From Sphingopyxis sp. (GTDB lineage: Bacteria; Pseudomonadota; Alphaproteobacteria; Sphingomonadales; Sphingomonadaceae), in contig JAAUPH010000104.1 of NCBI GenBank assembly GCA_012035435.1, forward strand, positions 1-7,708: DNA of 7,708 nucleotides, in the 5' to 3' direction. A program made the position numbers and the translations under genes. Shown one piece after another: positions 7,382-7,708 of the stretch (position 1 is the first letter of the stretch; the number at the start of each line of letters is the position of its first letter). The notes under the pieces are model-generated. The model saw only the letters and a list, made by a program, of their open reading frames with translations, searched no databases and was not told the DNA's origin.

Positions 7382-7708
7382 ATGCTGAAAAAATCGGTCG
7401 CCTATTTGTTATCAAAACCCGGTTTGAGGCGTGCCTGATCATTTATGCGCTCGCCGTTGGCGCAATGGCGCGCGGGATGGTGTATCTCGATCAATATCCC
7501 GGCACAGGCGGTAAGCTCCTCCTGATCGCCTGCACCGGCACCGTATTTCTGGCGGGCGCCAAGATTTTCGACTGCATCCGGCTCGAACAAATGCTCGCCA
7601 TGGCCGAGGCGAGCGGCGCACTTGATCCGCGCGCGACGCCGCCTGACCCAATTCACCGCCCCAGTGGACCGCGCCGACATCCGCGCGCTGGATTTCGACC
7701 TGCGCGCG
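7382..7708 (+). CDS. Small two-helix membrane protein, frame-disturbed and partial at the right edge
   Basis: The main frame reads IGRLFVIKTRFEACLIIYAL, with two hydrophobic stretches: a first helix around CLIIYALAVGAMARGMVYL and a second around LLLIACTGTVFLAGAKIF, then a charged tail (FDCIRLEQM). It looks like a small conserved inner-membrane protein of sphingomonads; the function is unknown. The natural start seems to be ATG 7382 (MLKK...), but that ATG is in another frame. Adding one A to the six-A run 7388-7393 joins it to give MLKKIGRLFVIKTRF. Without that change the only in-frame starts are GTG 7372 or TTG 7366. From roughly 7640 the codon bias moves to a third frame (VDRADIRALDFDLRA at 7664-7708). 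That is either a second indel or the start of a further gene. The gene lies downstream of the CtrA-like site. A coding region is likely; its exact ends are not certain. Confidence 0.6.

Overview
This window looks chromosomal and alphaproteobacterial, most likely from a sphingomonad (Sphingomonadaceae or Erythrobacteraceae). The grounds are high GC with strong G/C third-position bias, the style of the malate synthase G and arginine succinyltransferase proteins, a PAKAGI-type palindromic repeat, and a perfect TTAA-N7-TTAA motif of the kind bound by CtrA. No phage, transposase, CRISPR array, tRNA or rRNA was seen.

Layout. Positions 1-1355 (minus strand) carry the N-terminal part of a GMC-family flavoprotein oxidoreductase that runs off the left edge. 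It has a roughly 160-residue extension before the FAD fold and a ferredoxin-like cysteine cluster. Positions 1453-3549 (minus) are malate synthase G (glcB), full length but broken by one in-frame TAG. A 124-bp divergent intergenic region (3550-3673) separates it from a plus-strand cluster: an M20/CPG2-like metallohydrolase (3674-4882), arginine N-succinyltransferase astA (4879-5906), a palindromic repeat (5915-6006), and N-succinylarginine dihydrolase astB (6032-7282). After a CtrA-like site (7302-7317) comes a small two-helix membrane protein that reaches the right edge.

How the genes fit together. astA and astB encode the first two steps of the ammonia-producing arginine succinyltransferase (AST) pathway, which yields glutamate and succinate. 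The M20 hydrolase overlaps astA by 4 bp. It is a reasonable candidate for the last step, removal of succinate from N-succinylglutamate, normally done by the unrelated AstE. Malate synthase G condenses glyoxylate with acetyl-CoA, so the divergent pair joins two carbon-scavenging routes that both feed C4 acids to the TCA cycle.

The most striking feature is the number of small lesions. glcB has one amber codon, the M20 gene has two compensating single-base frameshifts, astA has one, and the small membrane gene has one probable frameshift and perhaps a second. Most indels lie in or beside short mononucleotide runs, and the encoded proteins are otherwise well conserved on both sides. This fits sequencing or consensus error at least as well as recent decay. 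The reconstructed proteins are described below as if repaired, and each break is located.
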